From: Colius striatus
Taxonomy: Eukaryota > Chordata > Aves > Coliiformes > Coliidae
Assembly (NCBI RefSeq): GCF_028858725.1
Contig: NC_084790.1
Coordinates: 3,354,001-3,418,000 of the forward strand
Reading direction: 5' to 3'
Length of the DNA: 64,000 nucleotides
Below, piece after piece: positions 22,601 through 34,849 of this stretch. A program made the position numbers and the translations under genes. The notes below the pieces were generated by a model. It worked only from the letters and a program-made list of their open reading frames with translations, did not search any database and was not told the origin of the DNA. How positions within the stretch are numbered: the stretch's first letter is position 1; the number at the start of each line of letters is the position of its first letter.

Positions 22601-25063
22601 GGTGTCCTGGCAGGCTGAGACTGTCTGATCATCCTCACAGCTAGTCTGGTCTGTTACACCAGGTTTCTGAGTGAGTTGGCAGCACCTGCTCTCCTGGAGA
22701 TGATGTGCAAACTGCTCTTGTGCTGCGTGTTCCTGTGCAGCTCCCTGCTCAGGTCCCTGCTCCCAGGAGAGATCTGGGCTTCTGCTGCACACCCCTTGCA
22801 CAGTGACCACCACAGAAACCCTGGTGCCACAAAAACCTCCTGCTTTTTGCAGAGCTGACGTGTGTATTTCTGTTTGGGAAGGCCCAGGCAGAAAGAGGAG
22901 CCTTGTAGCTGGGCTGAGGGTACAGCAGTCACCTCTCTGCCAGCTGGGAGGGGGTAATGCAACACTCTGTAACAGGCATTTCTGCTCTAGGGACGGGTTC
23001 AATGAATTCTTTGATCAGCTGCATAAGTACAACGTCCCCCTGTTCATCTTCTCTGCTGGAGTTGGTGACATCCTTGAGGAGATCATCCGTCAGGCCAATG
23101 TCTTCCACTCAAACGTCAACGTGGTGTCCAACTACATGGACTTTGATGATAAGGTGAGTTTCTGCATCATGGATGTGTGGTGTCATGAGTTACCAGCTGC
23201 CTGGTAACCTTTCCCAAAGTATTTGATCCCTGCAGATGGAATTGCCCCTTTGCTGGGTCACGGGAGGGCTCTGAAGGTTGGTCATGCCCTCCCATCCCAT
23301 CTGCCTGCAGGGACTGCAACCTGCTGCCACCATAGCAGTTCTCTGAACATCAGCCCTGGGGGGTGTTGGAGGTTCCTCTGCCCTCAGCAGGAGCTGGATC
23401 AGCAGTGAGAGCGAGCAGAGGACAGAGGAGGTGGGCTGACAGATTACAAGAGCAACTGAGCATCTGCTCATGGTCTCGGGGGCTCCTCACTTTTCAAACT
23501 GGTTTTGTGGTGGCAGAAGGGGCACTGCTGCCTCTGTGTCTCACTGTGTGCTCCTTCCTGGGGCTGAGTGAGGATGGAGTTAACTGACTGCAGAGGTTTC
23601 TCCTGATCTGAAGGCCAGATGTCTTTTATAGCAGTTTGGGAGGCTTTTGTTGATGTACTAAAGCCTGAAAAGTCCCAATGCACACTAGAAAATTGCACGT
23701 CTCTCACAATGAAGCCCTCTGTTCCCACGGGTGCTGTGTTGGGACAGGCAGTCCTCAGCGAGCATGGGACAGTGTGACAGCCCTGCCTTCTGCAAGGGCC
23801 TTGCTCTGCCTCAGGCATCCCCTCACTGCAGCTTTCAGTGGCCTCTGACCAGCTCCAGAGCAACTCAGAGCCCCAACCAAGCCCTCTGGCACCTCCATCC
23901 TTTGGGTGTGTTCTCCCCACCTGGGAGGTGTTGGCCCCAGGGGGACTCCTGGGGACTGTCCCCAGGCATTTCGTGGCTGCTGGGTTTCCAGACTCCTTGG
24001 GGATGTCTCCAAGATGAGAGCTGGTGCTCCATGAGCATCGCCCCTCTTTTCCTATCCCAGAAAGAGCACTGAGGCTGCATCACAGCAGAGGGATCGCTGT
24101 GGGATCAGTCTGTCTGTCTGTCCTGTCTGCACAGGGAGTCCTGACTCGTTTCAAGGGACCTCTCATCCACACCTACAACAAGAACAACAGTGTCCTGCAA
24201 GGAACAGAGTATTTCCAGCAGCTGAGCACGAGGACGAGCATCATCTTGCTGGGAGACTCCATGGGTGACCTGACGATGGCAGATGGGGTTCCCAGCGTGG
24301 AGAACATCCTCAAGATCGGCTTTCTCAACGACAAGGTGGGTGTGAGAAGCAATTGTCTCACTTCCCTGCCAGCCTTCCCCAGGGGAAAAGCCTGAGGGAC
24401 AGCAGAGAGAGGCAGGTGGCTGCCTGAGTGATTTGAGGGGTGTAAGAGATTCATATGATCTCCCATGGGTTGTGTGGAGGGAGCTGGGGGATACGTACTG
24501 AGCTCCTGATGGACCTGGGGCATTGCCAGGGTGGTTATTGACCTCTCTTTTCCATAGCATCTCTTCTCCCTAGTAACAGATGATAGGACAAGAGGAAACA
24601 GGCTCAAGTTGCCGCAGGGGAGGTTGAGATTGGAGCTGGGGCAGAACTGTTTCCCTGAGAGGGGTGTCAGGCCCTGTACCAGGCTGCCCATGGAGCTGGG
24701 GGAGTGCCCAGCCCTGGAGGGATCCCAAAGCCGTGGGGCTGAGGTGCTGAGGGCTGTGGGTCAGTGGTGGGCTGGGCAGGGTGAGGGCAGGGCTGGGACT
24801 GCAGGAGCTTCAAGGGCTTTTCCAACCAAAATGATTCTGTGATCAGAGAGGCTGTGGGTACAGCATCTTCACTCTCAGCTGGTGTTGTTTACAGTCCTCT
24901 CCTCTCTCTGTGGCCCTCTCCTCCCCACCCCATCCCCATGGCCACACTGCAGGTGGAAGAGCGGAGGGGGAAGTACCTGGATGCCTACGACATCGTGCTG
25001 GAGAGCGACGAGACGCTGGATGTGGTCAACGGGATTCTCCGGTACGTCCTCACTGAGACATGA
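19602..25063 (+). CDS. NT5C3B: 7-methylguanosine phosphate-specific 5'-nucleotidase (NT5C3B), nine coding exons
   Basis: HAD-superfamily cytosolic nucleotidase; family members dephosphorylate m7GMP and CMP, clearing cap-derived m7GMP. Exons: 19602-19604 (ATG only), 19896-19994, 20573-20642, 21121-21167, 21661-21746, 21986-22075, 22991-23153, 24135-24335, 24953-25063; 870 nt, 289 aa, close to the human length. Motif I is SDFDMTLSR (nucleophile Asp38, acid/base Asp40); the late HAD motif is [14 protein letters not shown] (Asp227, Asp231); SNYMDF and [15 protein letters not shown] are also typical. NT5C3B is preferred over paralogue NT5C3A because of synteny with KLHL10 and FKBP10 and the short N-terminus without a leader. 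Exon 1 supplies only the initiator Met, spliced directly to GTG. Confidence 0.95.
21895..21957 (+). mobile_element. CR1 3' tail fragment in an NT5C3B intron
   Basis: Only the 3' end remains: GGACTTGGATGATCTTGTAA, CCCTTCCAACCTGTAAGG and TGTGATTCTGTG. It lies about 30 bp before the exon starting at 21986. Confidence 0.75.
24560..24845 (+). mobile_element. CR1 3' fragment in the last NT5C3B intron
   Basis: Sense copy of the GC-rich CR1 subfamily: CAGGCTCAAGTTGCCGCAGG, GGGCTGGGCAGGGTGAGGGC and the tail TTTTCCAACCAAAATGATTC. It ends about 108 bp before the final exon. Confidence 0.88.
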
Positions 25064-26015
25064 GCTGGAGAGGCCCCTCAGCCACACACCCGGGCAGTAA
25101 ACATCCTTCTCTCAACAAAGCTGGAGTAGATCTGGTACCTGCTGGCCTCCATCCTGATGCTGGGCAGGCTCCCTGCCCTGTCTCTCCTGTGTTGTGCTCA
25201 TCACTAACCCGCTTCCGTCAGCCCTGGGGAGGGAGGAGTGAGATGGAGGAAACTTCTCCACTCCCTTTACCCAACTTGTGCCCAGCTCTGCTGCTTCCCA
25301 CTCAGACTTCATCCCTCTCAAATTCTTGGTCTCCAACACGGCCTGAGGCCACAACAAACCGTTTCATCTTTTCAGGCAGAGATGTTTTGCTGCAGTGGCC
25401 AAGTGCAGAAATAGAGATGGTTTGCTGTGGCTTGAGGACAGACCCATTTTTGACAGACCCTTTTTTGACAGGCCTATTTCCTTTCACTCTTTTTTCCTGT
25501 CTAAGTAAACAACTCTCTCTCGTTCTGTTTTCTGTGGGCTCCAAAGTGCCTGGACTGAGCTCTGGTGCATGGCACTGCTGGGCATAGCATCACTCAGCCC
25601 CGTGTCCCCCATAGAAACCCTGCTGCTCCCTGGCCCCTACATCCCAGCTCTCCTGTCCCTTTAGTCTATTACAGCTCTTGCTGTAAAAAAAAAAAGGCTT
25701 TTCCAGCCTTGTCTGCAGGCTCCTGGAGATAACCTGATGCTGCTGCACAAAGCAGGAAGCTTGTCTGCTGAGGATCAGGCAGAGGGGTTTGGGTGGCAGC
25801 AGGCTGGGTGCTTGGAGTGGGTGTGGATGGTGGAAGAGAGGCAAAAGGCAGCATTTTGTTTTTTAAAGGAGGGTTTTAGCTAACCACATTCCTGTTTTAA
25901 ACTGCTGGGCTGACCCTGGGCTCTCAAAGCAGCAGTAGAAAGAAGCCTTTTATTTCTGTGTAACCTCTGGTAGTGTGAAGAGTAAAACTGTGACAGCTCT
26001 GATTCAGAATGGGTC
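25064..26015 (+). other. NT5C3B 3' flank / 3' UTR
   Basis: No canonical AATAAA close to the stop. Variant AGTAAA occurs at 25096-25101, and the first canonical AATAAA is at 26375-26380, beyond a CR1. The 3' UTR length is therefore undetermined. No other gene seen. Confidence 0.4.
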
Positions 26016-26017
26016 AA

Positions 26018-26335
26018 ACTCATAGAATCAGAGAGTCATTTTGGTTGGAAAAAACCTTTAAACCCAAGCCCTGCCCTCACGCTGCCCACCCCACCACTAA
26101 CCCACGGCCCTCAGCACCTCAGCTTTGGGATCCCTCCAGGGCTGGGCACTCCCCCAGCTCCCTGGGCAGCCTGGCACAGGGGCTGACACCCCTCTCAGGG
26201 AAACAGTTCTGCCCCAGCTCCAACCTCAACCTCCCCTGGGGCAACTTGAGCCCCTTTCCTCTTGTCCTGTCACTTATTACTTGGGAGAAGAGACCAACCC
26301 TCACCTCACTGCAGCCTCCTGTCAGGAGGGTGAGT
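26018..26335 (-). mobile_element. CR1 3' fragment between NT5C3B and FKBP10, antisense
   Basis: The reversed tail TAGAATCAGAGAGTCATTTT is followed by the reversed body of the GC-rich subfamily (CAGGGGCTGACACCCCTCTC). Confidence 0.85.
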
Positions 26336-27851
26336 GAATGTGACTTCTAGAAGTGCAGGTTCCATTCTTGACTAAATAAAAACATTGGCTAAAGCTGACC
26401 CCTGGGCAGTTTGTTCCCAGCACCATGGGGCTGGAGCTGCTCTCCTCCACTCCCCAGCTCCAGGTCACCCCTATCTCTTCCCCCCACAAGCCATCACCAA
26501 CTGCTCCCACACCAGAGCTGGAGCACAACCCACCTTTGCTGGAGGATCCCAGGAGCAGGAGTTTGGTTTCTGTCTCTCCAGCCCGACCCAGCAGGTGCTG
26601 GAGCCTGAAACCCCCCCGGGCAGGAACACCCTGCTCCACTCCCCAGACACGCAGGAATGTTTCCTGGCAGAGTAACCTGACACGAAGGCCAGCTCCTAGG
26701 AAACCAGTAGGCATTATTTATTAGGTGCAAGGTAGAAGTCATTGTTGGAGGGGGTTCTCTCACACCCTTTGCACTGTTTTCTTGCATTGCTTTTTTTATC
26801 TCTACAAGTCACACTGTGCCAAAGCTTTTCGAGACAGTGGGAGGCGATGGAGCTGTGCTGGTCACAGCTGGCAGACCTGAGAGTGACCTGAGAGTTAATT
26901 AGCTGCATTAAGGCATCAGAAGAAAACTGGGCTGATTTTTTTTTCTCAGTCACTGAGGGCTGTCAGTGCAGGGTGGAGGGGTTGAGGGGGGAGGATGCTG
27001 CTGCTGCTCCCTGAGGGCCAGTATGGGAGAGGTTTTTCTGTTTTCCTTCTCCCAGCTGGTGAGGAGTTTGCCAGGTCTCAGCCCTGCTGCCTCAGAGGGC
27101 CCAGGCTTTCTGGAACAGCAGATGCACATGGGACCTCAGGGGTTTTGCCCTGGGAACCCGAGCCCCCTCCAGCCTCTTGTCCCAGGGAGGATGGCAGCAG
27201 GGAGCAGAGGCTGGGCCAGCAGCAGGGACCTGTATGAAAGGCTTTGCTTTATTTCCCCTTTAAAGAAGTTTGTATGTGTGTATAAAAGCCCAACCCAACC
27301 CTAAACTACAGGCTGCTGTGGTAGAAGTGGAAGGGAAGACCCCCTCCTCTCCTGCCTGCCTGCCCCAAGAGGCAGCACGGGCAGGCGAGGAGGCTGGAGG
27401 ACAAAGGGGTTTGGGGAGAGGATGCCACTGCCTCACCCCTTCTGTGGGGAGCTGAGAACAGGGGGGTCAGAGTGGAGTCTGGCATCAGAGCAGGGCAGGG
27501 CTCCAGAGTCTGGCCCTGGCATCCTCAGTCCTGCTCCACAGCAGAGCCAGGGCCGGGCAATGTGGGGAAACGGGGGTGCTGCCGTCCCCACGGGGTGTGG
27601 AGACTCACAGGAACGTGGGTGTTTCCCACCTTCTTGCATGGGTTTACTAGCTGGAGGTTGGTGAGGTTTCCTGCCCAGGAGAAACACTTAAAATCCCCTC
27701 AGTTAAATAGTTTGGGGTGTGGGGTGGGGGGAGTGGGGGAAAATCTGCCCCTGTGTGAGGCTGGGGAGAGGCAAGGGTAGATCCCCAGGGTAGACCAGCC
27801 ATGGCACGGCCAGGACAAGTCCTGTCTTCAGGAGAGAGTGGGGTCTGCTCC
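26336..27851. other. Spacer and probable FKBP10 3' UTR
   Basis: TTTATT (AATAAA on the minus strand) at 27248-27253 and 26717-26722 are candidate FKBP10 poly(A) signals, giving 3' UTRs of about 0.6 or 1.1 kb. A plus-strand G-rich tract lies at about 27715-27745. No gene recognised. Confidence 0.4.
26375..26380 (+). terminator. Candidate distal NT5C3B poly(A) signal AATAAA
   Basis: Canonical hexamer about 1.3 kb after the NT5C3B stop, just past the CR1 at 26018-26335. Use is uncertain. Confidence 0.3.
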
Positions 27852-30800
27852 TCAGAGCTCCTCGTGGATCTTCTCCTGGTCCTCATCTGACTTGAGCTTC
27901 AGCTCCTCGGAGGTGATCTTCCCGTCCTGGTTGCGGTCCTGGTTCTTGAACATGTCAGCGATGACTTTCTCCGGGTCGGAGCTGGGCATCAGGCGGCCTT
28001 TTCCTTCAGCCACCTGGGTCTTGATGAAGGTGGAGAACTGCAGCAGGGAGAGAGGAGAGATGTTGGCTTTGCTCCACGCAGCTGGCACTGGGCATGGAGG
28101 GCAGAGCAAGGATGAGCTGCCTGTGGGTATCGCTGCCTGGTCGCAGCTCTGCCTGCATCCAGCAGCGATGCTCTGCGGTGAGATCATCTTCTTGCACAGC
28201 TCTTCAGGCTTCCAACTGCCTGGGGACAGCTGTGGCCTTTGGGTGCTGCTCCTTGGGGTGGGATCCCCTGTGCCCTGTTACCTCCCACACCCCATAAGCC
28301 CATGGTCTTGCAGCCCTCGGGGGGCCTTTGCTCACCTCGTCAGCAGGGATCTCCCCATCCTTGTTCAGGTCCATTTGCTCATAGAGGCTCTCTGGGGGCT
28401 CCCCGTGCCAGATGAAGAGGTAGCCCTCGGGAACCCCCTCCTCCATGGAGATCAGCTCCACCTCGAAGCGCAGCACAGCACTGCCTGGCACTCCCCGGGC
28501 TGAAACAACAAGCAAAGGCTGCTGCATCCAGGAGGCGAGCTCAGCAAAGGGCTTGGCTCTGATGGTGGAAGCTCCCAGACCCTCACTGAGGTGAAGGAGC
28601 CCACAGAACCCCCTGGTTTGCATGGTGTGGGGCACCTACCTCCGCTCTCCCCGTGGCCCAGGTGAGGGGGGATGATGAGCACTCGCCTCTCCCCTACGCA
28701 CATGTCGAGGAGGCCACTGTTCAGGCCCTCGATCACCTTGTTGGTCCCCAGAGTCACCTCCTGAGGCTTCTCATAATCGTGGCTGCAGGGGGAACAGAGA
28801 AAAAGACCACACAGCTGAGAAAGCCCCTCGGACCCCGTGCCTCGGAATCCCATGCCTTCCTCCTGCCAGGCTCCAAAATCCCACACTCTCCATCCTGCCA
28901 TGCCCTGGAGTTCTGCACCCTCCATGCCACCACCACCCCAAAACCCCATCCCATCCATCCTGCTGCGCCCCCAAATCCCACACCCTCCACCCTGCTGCCC
29001 CCTGGCCACGCTCTGCTGCTGCCCCATCGCACAGAGCTGATGCTCTCGGCGCTCCTCCAGTGCCCATCCGCTCCCCTCCTCCCCCACCCAGCTCAGCACC
29101 CGCCAGGATTCGGCCCTGGCAAGGAAAAGTGTGCTTGAGGCCAGCCAGAACGCACGAGGAGAAGAGCTTGGTGCCATCCAGCAAGGAGCAGTTGTAGTGG
29201 TAGCGGACGAAGTCTCTGTGTCGGGTGGTGAGGTTGCAGCCCTGGGGCCGGTACACGGTCTCGATCTCCACTGGGTCAGCAGGGTTGTGGAAGTCGATGA
29301 CGTGAACGTCAAAGATGAGCACGGCTGAGCCAGGAATTTTATCCCCTGGAAGAGGAGAGCTGCTGAGAGAGCTGCTGAAGGAGCTGCTGGACCACCACGG
29401 GGATGGTAAACCCTTCTCTGCTTCTTCCCACGCTATGTCTATCCCTCAGAGCCTTGGCTCTGCACATGTTGCTGTGTTCCCCCGTCCACGATGTCCAGAG
29501 CACCAGGGATGGTGGTAGCCCCTGGGGGGAGGAGCTGGTCCCACTTGGCCAGCACTTTCCTAATGCCAGACCCGTGGTGTGTTGGTGCACAGGGACAGAG
29601 GAGGGGATGTCACAGCCCTTTACCTGCTCCATTCTCCCCGTAGGCCAAGTGTGGGGGGATGAGCACCCGCCGCCTCTCTCCCATGCAGACCCCTTGCAGG
29701 CCCTGGTCCATGCCAGGGATGATGTAGCCCTTCCCGATGTAGGTGTTGTAGGTGTGATTGCGGGAGTAGCTGCAGCGAGAGAAGCCCCCATTATGCATTG
29801 ATCTTCCCCATTGATCCCCCCATGCCATCCCACCCCTTCCCCCAGCCTCTGCCCTGCTCCCCCAGCAGCCAAACCTTGCTTCTAAGGATGCAGCAAACAG
29901 GCATTGTCCTTTTGTTTCAGCCTATTTCATGCCTGTTTCCACCCTCTCCGCCTCCTCCCTGATTCACAGCAGGTTGCTGAGCCTGGGGAAGGAGGGGGCA
30001 CACACCTGGAGTCGAAGAGGGTCCCGTCCATGAGTGTGCCATTGTAGTGGTAGCGGACAAAGTCCCCGGTCACAGCCCTGCGCTTGCAGGGCTCCGGCAC
30101 CTCCAGGTGCTCCAGGGAGATGCCATCCTTGGGGTTGTGGAAGTCCACCAGCAGCACGCTGAACACCAGCGAGGCCTGTGGTGGGATGACAGTGCCTGGG
30201 GAGGGGACACGGGTCAGCCAGGACAAGGGTCCTTGATGCACCGTGGGGGGCTCTGTGCAGAGCTGGGAGGGAAAGGGTCGGTGCCCAACTCACCGTAGCC
30301 CTTCTCCCCATAAGCCAGGAATGGGGGGATGATGATGCTCCTCTTCTCTCCAGCACACATGCCCAGCAGCCCCTGGTCCATGCCCTTGATCAGCCAGCCA
30401 GTGCCCACGTAGGTGTCGTAGGTGCTGTCCTTGCTGTAGCTGGTGGGGAGGAGTGGGAGGGCAGGGGTGGCTCTGGGGCCACACCAGCTCCCCCAGTCTG
30501 AGCACTGCCATGTGGGAGGGTGGTTTGAGGGGAGTCACAGAGCTGCATCAGCTCTCACTGGGCCTCAGTGTCCTGACCCAGCTCAGTGTCCCCTGGTCCA
30601 CCCCCAGCATCCCCATCCCCAAGGCAGAGGGTGCACCCAAGCTCCGGTGCCTGCAGGGTGCACCCCAGCGCCTGTGCCCGTACCTGGAGTCGAAGGGAGT
30701 GCCATCCAGCAGCGTCCCGTTGTAATGGTACCGCACAAAGTCCGAGTTCTCCACCGTGCGGTTGCAGCGCTCGGGTTTGGACAGGCTGGTGATCTGCAGC

Positions 30801-33452
30801 TTGTCCTTCTTGTTCCAGATATCCAGCATGACAACGTCAAAGTACAGGGTGGCATCGGGGGGGATCAGCCCCGCTAAAGGGGTGTCAGCAAGGACAAGAG
30901 CATCTTAGGTAGGACCAGCACTGAGCTCAGGTAAGACAAGGGCTCTGTCCCCTAAAGCCTTCCCAAGCTTGTGGCTGCTCGGTGCTGTTGGCTACATGTG
31001 ACAGGCCCTGGGAAAGCAGCAGAGCCCAGGGGGACAGGAGTCCTCATTCCTGGGGAAGCCCTGCTTAGGTACCACTTGCCCTGGCAATGGAGCTGCCCCT
31101 CACCAGCACTTGCCAGCTGAACACCGTCTGCACTAACGCTGACCCCAGGGCTTGCTCTCTCCAGCTCCCCACCATGACCCCTAACCCACACCAGTGCTGC
31201 CATGACCCCGTAGAATCACAGAATCACTTTGGTTGGAAAAGCCCTTGAAGCTGCTGGAGTCCCAGCCCTGCCCTCACCCTGCCCAGCCCAGCACTAACCC
31301 ACAGCCCTCAGCACCTCAGCTCCACGGCTTTGGGATCCCTCCAGGGCTGGGCACTGCCCCAGCTCCCTGGGCAGCCTGGCACAGGGGCTGACACCCCTCT
31401 CAGGGACACAGTTCTGCCTCAGCTCCAACCTCAACCTCCCCTGGGGCAACTTGAGCCCGTTTCCACTTGTGCAATCGCTCATTACTGGTAAGAAGAGACC
31501 CTTACCCACGCCGATGCTGCCGTAGCCCAGGTGCGGGGGCACGATGAGGTGACGCCGCTCGTTCACGCACATGCCCTGCAGCCCCCGGTCCATGCCCGTG
31601 ATCAGCCTCCCGACGCCCACCACACCGGCCACCGTGGCCCCTCGGTCGTAGCTGGGGCGAAGGGACAGACCCGTCAGCGAGGCAGCAAAGGGTGAGACCC
31701 CCCAGAGCTGATGGTGCTGGGGGTGCTCGGTGCCAGGGCTGAAGGCTTGGGGTAGATCCAGAGCCAAACCATGAACCCTGCAAACGCTGAGGGATGGTGC
31801 AGTGCTCCCAGGTGCCTGTGGCGGTGGGGGGTTTAGGGCTGCCCCCTCCCCAAGGGTACAGGTAACCCACCACAGCCAGTGGGTCTCTGTGCTGCAGGCA
31901 GAGCTCACAGCTCAAACACATTCATCCTGATGGGATCCATCCTGCACTGCCCAGGCTGGAGCTACCTCCCATGGCACCAGTCAGGGCTCACACCCAGCAC
32001 CCCGGAGGCAGAAGGGTGAAGATCCTTCTGGGTGCAAAGGAGGGGAATGATGCTTCCCGTTGGGACCAAACCCATCAACACCTCCTCCAGCTCCTGGGCT
32101 GGAGGCTGGCAGCTCCGTGGCTTTCTGCTGCCTCCAAATCATTTTGCATATGGCACATTTGGAGCTTTATGCAGCGAGGAGGAAAGGAAATGTCCCAGGT
32201 CTCATTTTCAAACTGCGAATTCTGACTTTATTTTCTAGAATAACTCCAAGAAGCAACCGGGGCCATTTCAGATAAAGTGAAATCCCTCAACCCCCTTGCT
32301 GTGAAGCTGATGCTTTCTGTAGTGGGCAGGACAAGGAGTTATTTCAGCAGCTAATGTCCCCAGGCCCCGGGGCATGCAGCAGCAGCAGTGGCAGCACAGG
32401 GCTCAGTTACTTTCTCCCCCATTCATCCTCACAAGAAAGACATTTAACCAGAGCACAGTCTCCCATTGCTTTCCAGGGCTCTGAAAAACGCCTGTCTTAA
32501 AAGTTTTTGTTCCTGCACTGGGCTGGGGCTGAGCCTCAGCACAGCCCAATTTGTTTCCAGATTCTCCCCCTGCTCGTGGTGGTGCAAATCAAGGGCTGCA
32601 CCAGCATAAGCACCAATTTACAGGCAGCACCGGAGGAGCAGGATCGATGCACAGGCTCGGGAAAACTGAGACCAGCCAGAGAGAATCCTCTTAGGTAACA
32701 AATGGGTTTCGCCACTGCCACGTTTCAAAGTGCTCCGAGCGTTGTCCCAGCCTGTGCAGCACATGCAAATACATGTTCCTGAGTGAAAAACGTCTCGCTT
32801 TGGGCCAAATCCTGACCATTCTCACGGCGAGCACTCGGGGTTGAGCCCGTGTGGGCACTTCAGGCACCCGCGGGGCTCTGCAGGCTCCCGGTGGGCAGGG
32901 GGCTGCTCCCAAACCCGGGGTGGGCAACACGGGCACCTGGGAGCTGACGGCAAGGGGCAGGGAGGGGGCTACAGCCCCGGGACAGGGAGCTGTGCTCAGC
33001 GGCTCGCTTGGAACCACATCGGGCTCCCCATCCTCACCCCACACACCCACCGAAAGCACTTCTGGGGGTGGGAGCTGAGGGGACCGGGGGGGGGGAGGGG
33101 CTGCCTGAGGGGCCTCTGCGCTTGGTGACCACTGGCCCTCGGGGATGCAGTGAGGGAGGGGGAAGCATGCACGAGGGCTCCTATGGGGGGGATGGCATGC
33201 AGGGACCCCCCCTCCTGCAGCGCAGTGCATTCCGTAAAGAGCCCGGGGGCTATACCTGGAATCAAACTTTTTGCCATCTTTAAAGGTCCCATTGTAGTGG
33301 TAGCGAATGAAATCGCCCATCTGGACTTCCCGCAGGCAGATTTTTGGGATATAGTATCTATCTATCACCACATCTTCCAGGGGTCCCGGGTGACCCAGCC
33401 CCGGGGATCCCCCCAGGATGCTGAGGAGGAGGACGAGGCTGCCGGGGGACAT
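27852..33452 (-). CDS. FKBP10: FK506-binding protein 10 (FKBP65), ten exons
   Basis: ER peptidyl-prolyl isomerase and collagen chaperone; human loss causes osteogenesis imperfecta and Bruck syndrome. Exons in transcript order: 33452-33256, 31651-31506, 30873-30684, 30439-30294, 30195-30006, 29769-29624, 29345-29156, 28782-28640, 28499-28336, 28037-27852; 1698 nt, 565 aa (human 582). Order: signal peptide ([15 protein letters not shown]), four FKBP domains each with a FVRYHYN-type or FIRYHYN motif, a DGT or DGK turn, GMDQGL/GMDRGL/EGLNSGL and a PPHL/PPFL AYG-type end, then two EF-hands ([24 protein letters not shown]) and the ER-retention tail HEEL. NGT/NCS sequons recur after YHY. Exons 3, 5 and 7 are 190 nt and exons 2, 4 and 6 are 146 nt (exon 8 is 143), recording tandem domain duplication. 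An in-frame ATG 93 codons upstream (33731) is discussed in the findings. Confidence 0.96.
28840..29030 (-). repeat. Degenerate C-rich repeat in an FKBP10 intron (G-rich in the transcript)
   Basis: Irregular repetition of CATCCTGC, CACCCTCC and AAATCCCACA motifs on the plus strand. The FKBP10 transcript therefore has many G runs here. Confidence 0.5.
31211..31500 (-). mobile_element. CR1 fragment immediately downstream of FKBP10 exon 2
   Basis: The reversed tail (TAGAATCACAGAATCACTTT) and body of the GC-rich subfamily run to about 31500. FKBP10 exon 2 ends at 31506, so only about five intronic bases separate donor and repeat. It is in the same orientation as the gene. Confidence 0.85.
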
Positions 33453-33760
33453 GGCGCTGAGGCTGAGGCCGGCGGAGGAGAGGGGAGGGAAGGCGAGGAG
33501 GTGGGGCCATCCCGGCCGCCCCTTCCAGCGGGACGAGCCGCCAGCCCAGCCCCAGCCTGGATGGAATTTCTGTACACGTGGACCCCGGGCCTGGGCTCGG
33601 CAGCCATGAACCCCCCGACAGCCGCGCCCGTGGCATCGCCGGCACGGTTCCCCTCCACCCGACGGCACCGAGGGGCCGGCACGGAAAAGTCGCAGCGGCA
33701 AAGCTCCAAGTCGGGACGGCTCTGGGTTCATTTTTTTTCCCCTTTCTCTCTTTTATTGGC
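33453..33760 (-). promoter_or_regulatory. FKBP10: Putative FKBP10 5' UTR and promoter
   Basis: On the minus strand GCCAATAAAAGAG (about 33760-33748) combines a CCAAT box with an AATAAAAG TATA-like element about 300 bp before the ATG. This would place transcription start near 33.72 kb. Prediction only. Confidence 0.3.
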
Positions 33761-34849
33761 AGTCCCTCCTCCGAGGCAGAAGCTGCCACAGCTCCTCGGA
33801 AGCGCGTCTGTGCAGCTCGCCCGGGTCCTAGCGCTGCCGCTGCTCCTCCACGCAGCCTCTGCCTGCTGCTGCCGCTCGGGCACAGCGAATGCAAGGAACT
33901 AACGGGTTTAACTAACACCTAAAATCGGTCTGCTGCTGGCAGACCTTGTATTGAATGGCCGTGGTTACAGATGTGAAGCTACCCCTCTGGCAGTCCTGCA
34001 CGGGTAGGAACGGCGCTGAACACACACGTAACGTGTTGTGGGCACATCCCTGCTCCCCCAAACTCATCTGCAAGACGGGCCCCATGGTGAGAGCCCGGCT
34101 GGGGACCCTGAGCTGCAACGTGGAGTCTCCAAGGCCCAGTGTTACTGGTGAGAGCAAAGGCTCAAAGAGCTCTCAGGTCCCTCTGAGCCCAGGCTTGGGG
34201 GTGCTCTGCAGCTCCCCAACACACTGCACCAGGGCTGAGCAACCTCAGAAGGGCTCAGAGTAGCTTAGGGAGACTCTCCACGGGGCACATTGGGGTCAGG
34301 GCCTGGCTGTGGGGCAAGTGAGCACACACTGAGAGGTGCCGGTGTCACAGCTCGCTGCTATCGAGCTGCTCCTTTGCAGGGAGGTGCTGTGCACCCCTAA
34401 CGACCTCTGCTCTGCAGAAAGAAGCTTCAGCGGCGTCCTGGCTCCTGCCCCACGCTATGACCATCCCTCAGTGCCACTGTCCAGCCGGCGACAAAGCGCT
34501 GGGCTTGGGCTGGGGCCAGCGTGGCCTGGCGCGGTGCAGCCCTGGGATCTGGCGCGGCACAGTGGTGTGGCCTCCGGCTTGGCACTAGCCAGCAGCAAGG
34601 CCGGGCACAGCCGAGCTGGGGGGTCCGGCCGCCTGCCCAACCGAGTGCAACCCGCAGCACCCGGCGGCTGCAACCCTGAACGCCTCACCGTGCACAGCCC
34701 CGGGGCCGTGCAGCACCCCCCACCCCGCTGCCCGGGCTGCACCCCAAGAGCGTTTATGTGCAGGGGCACGTGTCCCCGAACTTGACTCCCGCATCCCTCC
34801 CCGCACACCGCCGCGCAGACCCGCACTAAGACCCTGCGCGCCCGCCCCC

